64,000 nucleotides of DNA from CAVWQV01 sp963757115 (GCA_963757115.1 CAVWQV010000004.1:1-64000), one strand, 5' to 3'; counted from the stretch's first letter, positions 18,111 through 28,513 are shown. Translations and numbers: made by a program. Notes: a model not told the origin generated them from the sequence alone.

Positions 18111-18224
18111 CGATTGAAGGCCCTCAAAGGCTTCACGCCATACGAATTGATCTATCCCTGCTGGAGTTCGCAGCCGCAGCGGTTTACCCTCAACCGACTC
18201 GACCAAATGCCGGGGCTAAACACC
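18111..18224 (+). pseudogene. IS481-type transposase, C-terminal remnant
   Basis: Reading from 18111 gives RLKALKGFTPYELIYPCW and then QPQRFTLNRLDQMPGLNT, which match the very characteristic C-terminus of IS481-type integrase-core transposases (usual form RLKTLKGLTPYE...RF...HQMPGLNT). The usual stop after GLNT has mutated and the frame runs on into unrelated sequence. No upstream DDE domain is readable and no terminal repeats were found, so only about 38 codons survive. Confidence 0.75.
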
Positions 18225-18287
18225 AAGGCACGCACAGTACCCTCGCTGACCAACGCCAAGGTTTAGCCAATCTGACGGTGTCAAGCG

Positions 18288-21200
18288 TTACGGATCAGTG
18301 CCGTCAACCGGCGGTAAGAGGCTCCCTGCATGATGGCAGCTTTGGAGCTTATCGATCTGCTCGAGCCCTGATCTGCACGCGATTCTCAGCGGAGTGATCC
18401 CGAGTTCCTCGGCGGTGATGGCAGCGCTACGATAGTAGCGGGCGGCTGATCCGGTAGCCGGAGAAACTCCGGCCATTTCCAGGTCGGCGAACAAATGTTC
18501 GAGCCAGGCGACGGTTGCTCTCTCGCCGCGGGAGGAGGCGGTTTCGTGGACCCGGCGGGCAGCACGTACGATCCTCTCGGTCGGCCCCTCTATCCCCGCC
18601 ATGCCGGCAAGCAAGAAATGTAGGCTGGACAAGAACGAAAGGCGGGTCAGGTCGGCCGGCATCGTCTCCGCGAGCGCGCGCCCCTCATTTGCGCGACCGG
18701 CTCGCGAATAAGCATAAACCAATCGGCCAACCAACTGATCAATTGCGGCTACGCCGCCGTGCAGCTTGGTCTGCTCGTAGCCCTGCTCGAGCACCCGGGC
18801 GGCGTCGGCAAAGCGGCCTTGGCGGAGCCACGCATGTCCTAGCCCGAAAGCCGCGACGCTGATGCTGTACGGGTGATTGACGCGCGTTGCTAATTCGAAA
18901 CCCATCAATCCGGTGCTCTCGGCTTCGGCAAACGCTCCCATTTCGCCCAGCGTCCAAGCCAGAAAGGAGGTCGCGAACGTGAGCGGTAGTCCGCCGAAGC
19001 GGATCAACGTCCGCCCCTCCTCATGATCCAACGCCTCGATGGCCTTTCGTAGCTGGTCCGCGGCGGCGGAATGGTCGCCTAGAAAAAGACGCGATTGCCC
19101 GATCCGATAGTGCGCCAAGCCGCGCAGCTCCCAGCTGTCCTCCGCCTCCGCGGACGCGAGGCCGCGGCTGCCGGCCTGGATGGCCCGATGGTAATCGCCT
19201 TCGATCCAGTGATAGCCGCTCTCGTACAGAGCCGCCAGTGCAAGTCGGTGCCCGTCGCCGATGCGCTCGGCCAACGCCTGCGCCTCCTCTAAGTGCGGCA
19301 GGATCGTGTTCATCTCGTTCAAAATGAAATGCGCATCGCGGATCTGGAATTGAATGTCGATCTTCTCCGTGATTGCATCCGTGGTCTCGGGCAGGTGATC
19401 GAGTGCCGCTAAAGCGTTCTGGAAGGCATCGAGCGAGGCTCGGGTGGCGGATTGTGCTAGCGCTCTGTGCCCCGCCTGCACGCCGTAAAGATGCGCCTTG
19501 TCCCAAACCTGGCCGCGGCCCGCGTGATAAGCGAGGCGGTCGACGTGTTCGATGAGTCGTCCCGGGTTCAGCCGCTCGATCGCATCGACAATGCGCGCAT
19601 GCAGTGACTGCCGTCGCTCGGCAAGCATCCCGGCGTAGGCGACGTCGTGGGTCAACGCATGCTTGAACGTGTATTCCGGGTCGGGGAAGAGCCGCGTCTC
19701 ATAGATGAACTCCGCCTCTTGCAGGTTGGCGAGGCCGCGCTGGATTGTGTCGGCTTCCGTTCCGGCGATCCCATCGAGCAGCGTGAGCGAGAAGTCTTTG
19801 CCGATGACCGAGGCCGATTGCAGCAGCCGTTTGTCCTCTGGGGCGAGCCGGTCGATGCGCGCGGCCAGCACGGACTGCACGGTGACTGGCAGCGCGATGT
19901 CTGTCAGCGGCGCGGTAAGTTTGTACTCGCCCCGACGGCCCTCCAGCACCCCGCTCTCGATCAGTGTTCGCGCGCTCTCCTCAATGAAGAAAGGATTGCC
20001 CTCGGTGCGCTCGATCAACAATTGGCTAAGCCCATGTAGGGTGGGATCGTCGCCAAGCCGGTCCCGAAGCAGCTCTGCAGCACTTTGCGGCGGCAGTGGT
20101 TCGATGCGAATATGGGTGTAATAGCTCTTGGCACTCCAGTTGATACGGAACTCGGGGCGGCAATTCAGCAGAAGAAGTAAAGGCGCGCGCGCTAAGCTCT
20201 CGACGAGGCTGTCCACGAATGCGAGGCTTTCGCTGTCCATCCAGTGCAGATCCTCGAAGACGACCATAGTCGGCTGCACCTGCGCCTCGCGCAACAGGAG
20301 CGCCCGGCACGAGTTCGAGGGTTCGTTTGCGCCGTTGTGCAGGATCTGCGTCGATCCAGGACGGATCGTCTACGGGTACGTCGAGCAGGGCCAGAAAGGC
20401 TGAAATCGTGGGACGCAGCGTTTCATCGAGCGTCAGCACCTTCCCGGTGATTTTTTCGCGAACTCGTCGTGGATCGTCAGTGGCCTGGATCTGGAAGTAT
20501 TTACTTAGAAGGGCGATCACCGGCAGATACGCTGTGGCCTTGCCGTGCGAGACCGATCCACTCTCCAGCACGAGCCAATCGCATGTACGGTATGAATGGA
20601 TGAACTCATAGTACAGCCGAGACTTGCCGATACCTGGTTCACCGACCACGGCGACCGCTTGTCCCGTCCCGCAGCGGGCCCGCTCCAACGCCGCGTTGAG
20701 GGTGTCCATTTCGCGGTTGCGGCCGACAAAGCGGGTGAGCCCGGCCGCTGCCGACGCTTGCAGGCGGGAGCGGAACTGGGTGGCGCCCGTAAGCTCGTAC
20801 GCCTCGACCGGCTGTGGCATCCCCTTCACCGGGATCGGTCCGAGCGTCCGGAACTGGACGAGGCCTTCGGCAAGCCGCAGCGTGTCGATGGTCATGCGGA
20901 TGGTTCCGGGGCTAGCGAGCTGCTCCATTCTCGAGGCGAGATGCGTCGTCGGGCCGATCGCGTCGTAGTCCATCGTCAGATCGTTGCCAATCGTGCGAAC
21001 CACGACCTCGCCCGAGTGAATCCCGATCCGGGCTTGCGCCTCTATGCCGTAATCGCGCCTGGTCCGCTCCGATAGCTCGTTCAGTGCCTTCTGCACTGCG
21101 AGCGCGGCGTAGCAAGCGCGCACCGCATGATCTTCGTGGGCTATCGGGGCACCGAACAGCGCCATGATGCCGTCGCCCAAAACCTTGTTGACCGTGCCCT

Positions 21201-21585
21201 CGTAACGATGAATGGCGGTCATCATCGCCGCGATCGTCGGGTCGAGGATCCGCCGCGCGTCTTCCGGGTCGGCGCCTTGGATCAGCTCCATCGATCCTTT
21301 GATGTCGGCGAACAGCACGGTCACCTGCTTGCGTTCGCCTTCCAGCGCGTCGCGGCTGCGCAGGATGCGCTCGGCAAGCGGCTTCGGTGTGTAGCTTTTG
21401 GGTGAGAGCGCGGCCGAAAGGGGCTGCTGCACTATGCCTAGCCGTGCTCCGCAGCCGCCGCAAAACTTCGCCGAGGGCTGGTTCTCGAAGTGACATGAAG
21501 GACAGCAAGGCGCGAGCAATACGCCGCACTCCGCGCAGAAGCGGCGCTCCGGGCCGTTCTCCGCGGAACATGCCATGCATCGCAC
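18288..21585 (-). CDS. Zinc-ribbon / class III adenylate-guanylate cyclase / AAA ATPase / TPR protein (one frameshift)
   Basis: About 1,100 residues. The N-terminus MRCMACSAENGPERRFCAEC plus CPSCHFENQPSAKFCGGCG forms two zinc ribbons. The class III cyclase domain follows: QVTVLFADIKGSMEL (metal-binding Asp), VNKVLGDGIMALFGAPI (second metal Asp) and DAIGPTTHLASRMEQLA. Then a STAND-like ATPase: AVVGEPGIGKSRLYYEF (Walker A), TMVVFEDLHWMDSESLAF (Walker B) and EGNPFFIEESARTL. The C-terminal half is helical TPR-like repeats. A single shift near 20300 joins the two parts. Such proteins make cAMP or cGMP under control of the sensor half; ligand and product are unknown. It ends close to the IS481 remnant. 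Confidence 0.9.
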
Positions 21586-22110
21586 GACCTTCGCCTCCGC
21601 CCGTCAAAGCAGCTGCGAGCCCGCCTCACGCGGGCACGCGGCGGGGCTCTCGCCCGGTCCTGAAACGGCTTGGACTTGGCAGGCGCCATCTTAAGGCTAC
21701 CCAGAATGTATCGCAAACGCGACGGCCCGGACGCGGCGCGGTCAGGCGCTAGTATGGCCCCCAACTGCCTCGGCTACGCCTCGCCGCGACGGCGGAGACC
21801 AGAGGCCCGGCCATCGCCCAGCTAGTTGGAGCCTGTTTCTCCGTCCCGTGCCTCGCCCAACAAGCCGCGCCGGTAGGCGACGGGCGCAGGAACGAAAATG
21901 CCGCCGCGGCCGGTTGCGCTTGAGCGGGCCGTAGCCTTCGAGGCCTCGCTTGCCTCGGAGGGCTACAACCCGGTTCCTGAGGGCTCGCTGGCCGTCTAGG
22001 GTCTCGAGCTCGCGCCAGAGCGTGGCTGGCCGTCTCAGCCGACTTCCGGCGTCCACTCCAACTCGAACGCCCCTCATTTCGTAGGTATCAACCTTGCGCT
22101 TGGGGCATAC
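21586..22110. other. Gap between cyclase and LOV genes, no gene seen
   Basis: The cyclase gene reads leftward and the LOV gene rightward from here, so promoters for both should be in this 525-bp spacer. A long minus-strand open frame (to 22656) crosses the LOV gene antisense and has no motif, so it is treated as a GC-driven artefact. No repeat or transposon end was noticed. Confidence 0.4.
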
Positions 22111-22737
22111 TTGCCCAGCTCGAAGCGGATGCCGAGCAGCAATCAGAGAACCGCGGGGAACGCCGGGCCGCCGGGAGCGGGCCGCCCCGACGCGTTTCAC
22201 GCCGCCGTGGAGATGAGTTTGGTTCCGATTGTCCTCGCTGATCCGCACCAGGACGACTACCCGATCGTCTTCGCCAATGGCGCGTTCTGCGAGCTGACCG
22301 GTTACGACGTGAAGGAAATCCTGGGTAGGAACTGTCGCCTCCTGCAGGGCCCTGACACGGACAGGCAAGCGGTTGCGCGGATCCGTGCTGGCCTTTCCGC
22401 GCGCTGGCACGTCTACGAGGAGCTCCTGAACTACCGAAAGGACGGGAGCAGGTTTTGGAACGCGCTGTTTATCAACCCGGTGTTCGACAGCGCTGGCACG
22501 CTGGTTTATTTTTTTGGGACCCAGCTCAATGTGACGCGTCGCCGGGCGCTGGAAGACTTCCTTCACCAATCGGGCGACCTCTTGGACGTCATGGCATCGA
22601 GTGTTGCCGCAGCACTCGCGCTTCCGCTGAGTGAAGAGCAACGCGTTCATCTGCAAAAGGCCGAATTGGCCATGCGGGAGACCGCTCGCCGACGTGCTGT
22701 TCTCTTGTCGGGAAGCAACTCAAGCTCTTGGGCTTGA
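22111..22737 (+). CDS. LOV-domain (PAS) blue-light photoreceptor-like protein
   Basis: A 208-residue protein with one PAS domain of the LOV type at about residues 28-145. The FMN-binding and photochemical motif is exact: GRNCRLLQGPDTDR (residues 72-85), with Cys75 positioned to form the flavin-cysteinyl adduct. Later NYRKDGSRFWNALFINPVFD and VYFFGTQLNVTRR supply the usual flavin-contacting Asn, Asn and Gln. After it comes a helical stretch (ALEDFLHQSGDLLDVMASSV) but no histidine-kinase or DNA-binding domain. The last 30 codons look altered; a one-base shift would continue as ADVLFSCREATQALGLEPFH. It may be a short LOV protein that works with a separate partner. The GAF histidine kinase at 23.7-25.0 kb is a candidate, on the opposite strand. 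Confidence 0.9.
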   Translation: MPSSKRMPSSNQRTAGNAGPPGAGRPDAFHAAVEMSLVPIVLADPHQDDYPIVFANGAFCELTGYDVKEILGRNCRLLQGPDTDRQAVARIRAGLSARWHVYEELLNYRKDGSRFWNALFINPVFDSAGTLVYFFGTQLNVTRRRALEDFLHQSGDLLDVMASSVAAALALPLSEEQRVHLQKAELAMRETARRRAVLLSGSNSSSWA

Positions 22738-22899
22738 ACCGTTCCACTTCGCATTCATGATCCGGTTGTGTTGTGCCTTAAAGCGTGAGGCGGTATGTCC
22801 GTCTCGACGCACAAGTGGGCAGCCCCGGAATGCGGCGAGGGACTCGCCCAGGGTCAGATGCCCTAACGCTTGAAAGCATTCATGCGACCGCCACCGAGC

Positions 22900-23484
22900 T
22901 CACCCCAGAGGTGACCTATGTGCCCCTTCTGGCGACCGAGTTGAGCGGCGGCAATCCACCATTACGGGAGCTGCAGGCGCCGAGGTTGACGTCAGGGTCG
23001 GCAACGCGGTGCTTGAGTAGACACAGTCGCGCACGACGCCATTGTCTGCGAGTTGGACAGCAAGGCGGGCTGTATCATCCTCGGAGTTTGCGCCTCCTCC
23101 CGTGGCCGCATCCGCCAAGCTGAGAGCAGACCCGACAAGGCCCGCATAGGGGACTACGGCCCCCACTAGGCCGGAAGCAGCGGCCACTCCCCCGACCAGA
23201 TTGCGCCTATCTGCGTGAGCTTCTTTCACCTCGTAGATCCAGGCCTCGCCTTGCGCACTGCGCTCAGTTCGACTGGGTCGACCCAAGATCGCAAACACGT
23301 CAGCCCGCGAAGAGCTGCCGACGACAATGGACGCTACCTTCTTGGGATCGAGGGTCGCAGGCTGCCGATGGTTCTGCGAACATGACGGTCCCACCGTCAT
23401 CGCGACGAGAGCCGTGGTAATCAACCTTGTAAAGGTCAGCTCTTTCTCCTTGCCTCGGTCACATCCGAGATCAATGCGCTGCAT
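22900..23484 (-). CDS. SmpA/OmlA (BamE-like) domain lipoprotein
   Basis: A small exported protein: hydrophobic segment TRLITTALVAMTVGPSC ends in a cysteine that may be lipidated (the lipobox is imperfect, G-P-S-C). Then KKVASIVVGSSSRADVFAIL with GRPSRTERSAQGEAWIYEV is the typical BamE/SmpA-type motif, in which a small lipoprotein domain recognises partners at the outer membrane. A Gly/Ala-rich hydrophobic stretch follows (GVAAASGLVGAVVPYAGLVG). The best ribosome site (AAGGAGAAAG near 23445) sits inside the longest frame, so the real start may be a CTG or TTG near 23440, just ahead of the signal sequence, rather than 23484. The function in this genome is unknown. Confidence 0.65.
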   Translation of the reverse strand: MQRIDLGCDRGKEKELTFTRLITTALVAMTVGPSCSQNHRQPATLDPKKVASIVVGSSSRADVFAILGRPSRTERSAQGEAWIYEVKEAHADRRNLVGGVAAASGLVGAVVPYAGLVGSALSLADAATGGGANSEDDTARLAVQLADNGVVRDCVYSSTALPTLTSTSAPAAPVMVDCRRSTRSPEGAHRSPLG

Positions 23485-23563
23485 CTAATAATGAATCCAC
23501 ATCGAGAAAGGGGGCCTGGGTTGCCGCACCGGACGCCCAATCGCCCGCGATGCAAAAAAGTGC

Positions 23564-23640
23564 GGTCTGTTGCAAAGATTGTTGCCCTTCGGGCGGCAGC
23601 CTCGCCATGATTTGCCATGCGTGTGGCACGGAATGCCGCA
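23564..23640. repeat. Possible IS6-type terminal inverted repeat remnant
   Basis: GGTCTGTTGCAAAGATTG starting at 23564 resembles the conserved outer end of IS6-family elements (GG-CTGTTGCAAA). No IS6 transposase or opposite end is present in the window. The adjoining 70 bases read Cys-rich on the plus strand without a known domain. This is a resemblance from memory and needs a database check. Confidence 0.25.
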
Positions 23641-23664
23641 GGGATGAGCCTGCTGGAAGCCAAC

Positions 23665-25038
23665 TCACTGCTTCTGCGTCGCGGGAGGCGGCGTTCCGTG
23701 CGCTAGTGCGGCGTCCGAGGCCGGGGCTTGATCAGGACAGGGGAGCCAAAGAGAAACCGTCGTGCCGCGGCCGAGCTCGCTAGCAATCGCCAATCCACCA
23801 CCAGCCTGCTCGGCGAAGTCGCGCGCCATCGCGAGCCCAAGGCCCGTGCCCTTGCCCTCCGGCTTGGTCGTAAAGAACGGCTCAGCTGCGCGAGAGAGGG
23901 TCGCGGCGTCCATGCCGGCGCCGGTGTCGGCAGCTGAGAGGCGGAGATAGCCGCCGGGACGAAGACCTGCCGGGTGGGCGGGACCGTCAACCGCAACTGC
24001 CTCGACCTCGGCGGCGAAGGTGAGCGTGCCTCCATGCGGCATGGCGTCGCGCGCGTTCGTGGCGAGGTTCACCAGCACGGCCTCGAGTTCTCCCCTGTCA
24101 GCCAGAACCGGTGGCAGGGGCGGCTCCGCATCGACGCGGACGCGCGGGCACGAGGCACCCAGCGTGTGGGCCAGCACTTCCCTCAGCTCCCCGAGCAGCT
24201 TCGCCGCGTCGACCGGCTCGACCCGCAATTCGCCCCGCCTGGCAAACGCGAGCAAGCGCCGGGTGATGGAAGCCCCGCGCCGAGCTGCCTCGCAGACCCG
24301 GTCCAGCAAGTTCCGGGCTGAGCCGGGATCGCGGTCTAGACGCTCCTTCGCCAAGCGAGCGCCTCCCTCGACCGCTTGCAACACGTTGGCGAAGTCATGC
24401 GCAACGCCACCTGCAAGTTGTCCCAGCGCTTCGAGCCGCTGCCTCTGCGCCAGCTGCGCCTGCGCCGCTTCCCGGGCAGCCGCCTCGGCGCGGAGCCGAG
24501 CCTCAAGTTCAAAGGCGAGATGGCGCAGCGAGAGCTCGCTCACAGCCACTGCGGCGAGGTCGCGCATCGCGGTGACGGCCTCCGTGATCCAGACCCGCGG
24601 CTTCGTGTCGATGGCACAGAGCGCCCCAAGCACGTGCCCTTCGGCCGTCGTGAGTGGCACGCCGAGGTAGGCCACAACTCCAAGCTCAGGCACCGCGAGG
24701 TTGTCGCAAACCAGCGGGTGCCGGCGCGCATCCTCGATCCTGAGTGGGGCGCCAGTGGTTACGATGTGCTGGCAAAAGGAATGGGAGAGCGGGGTTCTCC
24801 GACTCGTCGCCCAGGGTTCGGGCAATCCTTGTGCACTCTTGAAGAATTGCTGGTCGGCGTCGACGAGGGACACCAGGGCGATCGGCACATCCAGCAATCG
24901 GCGGACCAGCCGCGTCAGTCGGTCGAAAGCCTCCTCGGGCGGGGTATCGAGGAGCGCGGTCCGCCGGAGCGCCTCCAGCCGGTTTCGGTCTTGCAGCATC
25001 GCCGAGCGGTCAGCGTCGGTCCTAGGAACGGAAGTCAT
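23665..25038 (-). CDS. GAF-domain sensor histidine kinase
   Basis: A 457-residue soluble sensor kinase. A GAF domain spans about residues 20-165: LLDTPPEEAFDRLTRLVRRL, SFCQHIVTTGAPLRIEDARR and LGVPLTTAEGHVLGALCAID. A coiled linker (LRAEAAAREAAQAQLAQRQR) leads to the H-box LGQLAGGVAHDFANVLQAV with the phospho-accepting His. The ATPase domain has the N-box LVNLATNARDAMPHGG, G1 AADTGAGMD, an F-box EPFFTTKPEGKG and G2 GTGLGLAMARDF. There is no membrane segment and no response regulator next door. The start at 25038 (MTSVPRTDADRSAM) is chosen over a longer upstream extension with no family similarity. GAF kinases of this shape are often phytochrome-like or LOV-linked, but no chromophore site is visible in this GAF domain. 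Confidence 0.9.
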   Translation of the reverse strand: MTSVPRTDADRSAMLQDRNRLEALRRTALLDTPPEEAFDRLTRLVRRLLDVPIALVSLVDADQQFFKSAQGLPEPWATSRRTPLSHSFCQHIVTTGAPLRIEDARRHPLVCDNLAVPELGVVAYLGVPLTTAEGHVLGALCAIDTKPRVWITEAVTAMRDLAAVAVSELSLRHLAFELEARLRAEAAAREAAQAQLAQRQRLEALGQLAGGVAHDFANVLQAVEGGARLAKERLDRDPGSARNLLDRVCEAARRGASITRRLLAFARRGELRVEPVDAAKLLGELREVLAHTLGASCPRVRVDAEPPLPPVLADRGELEAVLVNLATNARDAMPHGGTLTFAAEVEAVAVDGPAHPAGLRPGGYLRLSAADTGAGMDAATLSRAAEPFFTTKPEGKGTGLGLAMARDFAEQAGGGLAIASELGRGTTVSLWLPCPDQAPASDAALAHGTPPPATQKQ

Positions 25039-25440
25039 GCAGCCAGCGTAGCCAGTTCGCAACGCCTCCTCAAACGGAGGCGAGGCCGATGGATGGCATC
25101 CCGGTTCCGCCCTGACCGGCGGTTCGGTGAGAGGCTGGGTGCCGCGCCCTGGTCCGTATGGCGCTGACCGCAGTAGCGATTGCGCTGGCGAGTCGGGCGG
25201 GCCGCCAGCGGCGAGCATCGCGAGGCGGCCGGGCTGGCGATAAACCCTGCGGCACCGGATCGAGCGTTTATCAACCGCCTGAAAAATGGCGAATGCTGAG
25301 TGACGGCTTGGCCCGGCGTCATGACGCCGCCGCTTGTCCAGCATAACCGATAGCTGCGTCATCAACGCTCTCGTGGAATCTTTCCATGCCAGCGTTGACG
25401 ATCCGGAGTGTCGCCGTATGCTCCGCGCTAGAGGTCGTCC
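25039..25440. other. Divergent intergenic region, no gene seen
   Basis: This 400-bp spacer separates the leftward histidine kinase from the rightward synthetase. Both strands have short open frames rich in Arg/Ala with no motif. It should hold two promoters, but I could not identify reliable -35/-10 pairs. Confidence 0.35.
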
Positions 25441-27355
25441 ATGCACAGTTCGCTCACCGCTCAGCCGCTTGTCGGGCCATCAAAGGGCCTTCGTCCGTCG
25501 ACGACACCGGCAAATGCTGCGCGCCTACGTGGGCTAGAACCGCCCGCCTACTGGCTAGAGATGGCGCGAGACCTAGTATGGGACCGTCCTCCCGAGGTGT
25601 CGCTCGAGGGTGGCCTGGGCGATTTCCGCTACTTCCCTGGCGCGACCGGCAATGTCAGCGTGAACTGCCTGGATCGATGGCCGGCAAATCGGGTCGCGCT
25701 GCACTACGAACGGGAAGATGGGTTGCGGGAGACATGGACCTACGGCGCGCTCGCCGAAGCGGCCGCGCGTTTCGCTGCGGCGCTTGAGGATCGGGGGATC
25801 GGGCGCGGAGACCGCGTCGCCCTGTTCATGAGCAATGTCCCGGAGGCCTTCATTGCGATCCACGCTTGTTTCCGCATCGGTGCAATCTATTCCGTCATGT
25901 TCTCCGGGTTCAGCGCCGCAGCGGTGCGCGACCGTCTCGAGGATTCGACGCCGAAAGCAGTGATTGTCACTGACGCAACACTACGTCGAGGCCGTGCGCT
26001 CCCGCTTAAGGCGACACTCGACGAAGCAATGCGCGGCGTCGCCGTGCCACTGGTCATCGTCGCGCGTCGGGTCGATCGAAGTTCCGCGCTGCAAACGGGA
26101 GAGCTCGACTTCGCGGAACTGATTGCCGACACCCCACGACGCGCGGCGCCGGCCTCTCTGGAGGCGAACGAGCCAGGTTTCATCATCTACACATCCGGCA
26201 CCACGTCGAAGCCGAAAGGACTCGTGCATTCCGGGATCGGCTTTCTCGTTACGACCTACGCGAATGTGAAATGGTCGGTGGCCCTGCAGGCGGAAGACGT
26301 TTTCTGGTGCACCGCTGACGTAGGCTGGCTGACGCTACCGGTCTTCGCCATCGTCGGCGGCTTGGCCAATGGCGGCACCCATGTTGTTTTCGAAGGCAGC
26401 CTTGATACCCCGTCACTCGCACGGCCATACGAGATCATCGAACGGTACGGCGTTACGAAGCTCTTCACCGCACCGACGGCATTGCGGATGCTGCGACGTG
26501 GGGGGGACGGATTGCTGCGAGGGCACGACCTCAGCAGGCTGTCGCTCGTCACCCTGGTCGGAGAGCCGCTCGATCCGGAGACCTGGCATTGGACACGAGA
26601 CGTCCTGGGGGGCGGCTCCCTCTACATCAACAACACCTACGGCCAGACCGAGACGGCAACGGCTTGGGCGAGCTGTATGGTCGGGCTGACCCCGACGAAG
26701 CCCGGTAGCTGCGGTCACACGCTGCCGGGCTTCCAAGGCCACGTCCTCCGGGAGGACGGCAGGGAGGCGGCAACCGGCGAGGCCGGCGCGCTGACCCTTG
26801 CGCAACCTTGGCCGAGCCTTGCGCGCACGATTTGGAACGATCACGCTCGATACGTCGAGACTTATCTCGCCCGGTTCCCCGGACACTTCTTCACGTCCGA
26901 ACTCGGCGCTGTTCGACCAGGATGGGCAGCTCTGGGTTCTAGGAAGGCTGGACGACGTGATCAACGTCGCCGGTCACCGGATCGGCACGATGGAGCTCGA
27001 GGCCGCGCTCCTGACGCATCCGGCCGTGTCCGAGGCGGCGGTGGTCCCGCAACCCGATGCGGTGAAGGGACTTTGCCCTGTTGCTTTTGTCGTTCCTCGC
27101 GCCGGCTTTGAAGCGAGCAACACACTTTCGGAAGAGTTCCTTCAGTGCGTCGTCGATCGCGTAGGTGCGATTGCGCGCCCCGCACGCGTCATCATCACGC
27201 CGACGCTGCCACGCACGCGGAGCGGCAAGATTATGCGACGCATCCTGCGCGACCTGCTCAACGGCGACGAGTATCGAGGCGACCTGAGCACGCTTGAGAA
27301 CCCCGACGCGATCACCGCTGTGCGCCAGCGCGTGGTCGAAAATCGCGGAAAGTAG
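25441..27355 (+). CDS. Acyl-CoA (acetyl-CoA-like) synthetase, AMP-forming (one frameshift)
   Basis: This is an ANL-superfamily enzyme that activates a carboxylic acid to its CoA thioester via an acyl-adenylate. Seen: PPAYWLEMARDLVWDRPPEV and NCLDRW (ACS N-terminal region), ATP-binding P-loop FIIYTSGTTSKPKGLVHSG, the aromatic motif YINNTYGQTETATAW, then after a shift near 26905 the hinge region LGRLDDVINVAGHRIGTMEL and the catalytic-lysine end LPRTRSGKIMRRILRDL. Length about 637 residues fits acetyl- or propionyl-CoA synthetases. It is followed after 12 bp by a Rieske oxygenase and then a TetR regulator, so it may activate the acid handled by that pathway rather than acetate. Confidence 0.88.
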
Positions 27356-27367
27356 AGGAATGGACCG

Positions 27368-28513
27368 ATGAACCTGTGCAAAGAGGCGCTGCTGCGTGAC
27401 GCCATGTCGGAGATCGTCAGGGAGCGTCGCTCGTCGCTTGCTGACGCCGTCCGTTTCGTGCCGAGTGCGGACTATGTCGACCCGGAACGATTGAAGCAGG
27501 AGCGGATGCTCCTCTTCCGTCGGCTCCCGCTCGCGGTCACGCTCAGCTGCCGAGTTCCGAACCGCCACGACTTCGTCACCGAGAATATCGCCGGCATCTC
27601 CGTCATCATCGTACGGGGGGAAGACGGTGTCGTCCGTGCCTTCGTCAACGCCTGCCGGCATCGAGGCAACGTCGTATGCACGGCCCCCTCGGGAAACGCA
27701 CGTCGTTTCGTTTGCGCGTACCATGCATGGTCATATGGAACGGACGGGTCGTGCCGGATTTCCGATAAGCGGGCATTCGAGGGGCTCGACACAAAGGATC
27801 TCGGCTTGGTCGAGCTGCCCTGTGAGGAGCGGCATGGCTTCGTTTGGGTGGTGCCAACTCCCGGCGAATCGATCGATATCGCGAGCTATCTCGGCCCGTC
27901 GCTCGACACGGAGATTGGGGCGTTCGAGCTCGCCAATCAGGTCGTCTTCGTCGAGGACACGCTGCATTACGACTTCAACTGGAAGCTGGGCATGGACACC
28001 TTCCAGGAAGTTTACCATCTGAACATCCTGCACAAAAACAGCCTCACCGGCATGTTCAACGGTCTGGCCGCGTTTGAAGGGATCGGCCGGCATTACCGCT
28101 TCACGCCGATCCGGACGAGCTTCGAAGAGTTCGCTCACGATCCAGAGTCCACGGAGAGCGTGCTTCCGCACACCTCAATCGTCTACCTGCTCTTCCCGAA
28201 CACGCTCCTGATCTGGCAGAAGGACCATTTTGAGCTCTGGCACATGTATCCAGACGCGGCATCGGATGATCGCTGCACAATTCGTGTCCTCCTCGTGGTC
28301 CCCGAGCCGGCCGACGAGCGGGCGACGCGTTATTGGAACCGGAACTGGGAGGTTCTGCAGAACGCTGTTTTGAAGGAGGACTTCACCACGATGCGAGACA
28401 TACAGATCAACCTGGAAACGGGCGCGTTGCCGAGCATTGTCTTCGGAAGGAACGAGTTTGCGTTGCAGCACTGGCACAACCAGCTCGATGCCGCGCTTGC
28501 GGAGGCGAAGTAG
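27368..28513 (+). CDS. Rieske non-heme iron aromatic ring-hydroxylating oxygenase, alpha subunit
   Basis: An intact 381-residue oxygenase alpha subunit. The Rieske 2Fe-2S motif is Cys96-x-His98 (NACRHRGNVVC) and Cys116-x-x-His119 (FVCAYHAWSYG). The mononuclear iron site lies in FNWKLGMDTFQEVYHLNILH, with His217 and His222 as ligands and the bridging Asp210. These enzymes activate O2 to hydroxylate or demethylate aromatic acids, quaternary amines and similar substrates, using a separate reductase. No reductase or beta subunit is adjacent, so the partner must be elsewhere. The upstream acyl-CoA synthetase and downstream TetR gene suggest a regulated catabolic unit. Substrate unknown. Confidence 0.92.
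   Translation: MNLCKEALLRDAMSEIVRERRSSLADAVRFVPSADYVDPERLKQERMLLFRRLPLAVTLSCRVPNRHDFVTENIAGISVIIVRGEDGVVRAFVNACRHRGNVVCTAPSGNARRFVCAYHAWSYGTDGSCRISDKRAFEGLDTKDLGLVELPCEERHGFVWVVPTPGESIDIASYLGPSLDTEIGAFELANQVVFVEDTLHYDFNWKLGMDTFQEVYHLNILHKNSLTGMFNGLAAFEGIGRHYRFTPIRTSFEEFAHDPESTESVLPHTSIVYLLFPNTLLIWQKDHFELWHMYPDAASDDRCTIRVLLVVPEPADERATRYWNRNWEVLQNAVLKEDFTTMRDIQINLETGALPSIVFGRNEFALQHWHNQLDAALAEAK

Noticed and set aside
17783..18136. PIN-domain toxin gene
   Set aside because: Only the first strand-like SLILLDTGAIV resembles PIN; the conserved later acidic residues and an antitoxin are absent.
21742..22656. A 304-codon minus-strand open frame
   Set aside because: It lies antisense to the clear LOV-domain gene and shows no motif or sensible start; GC-rich DNA keeps such frames open.
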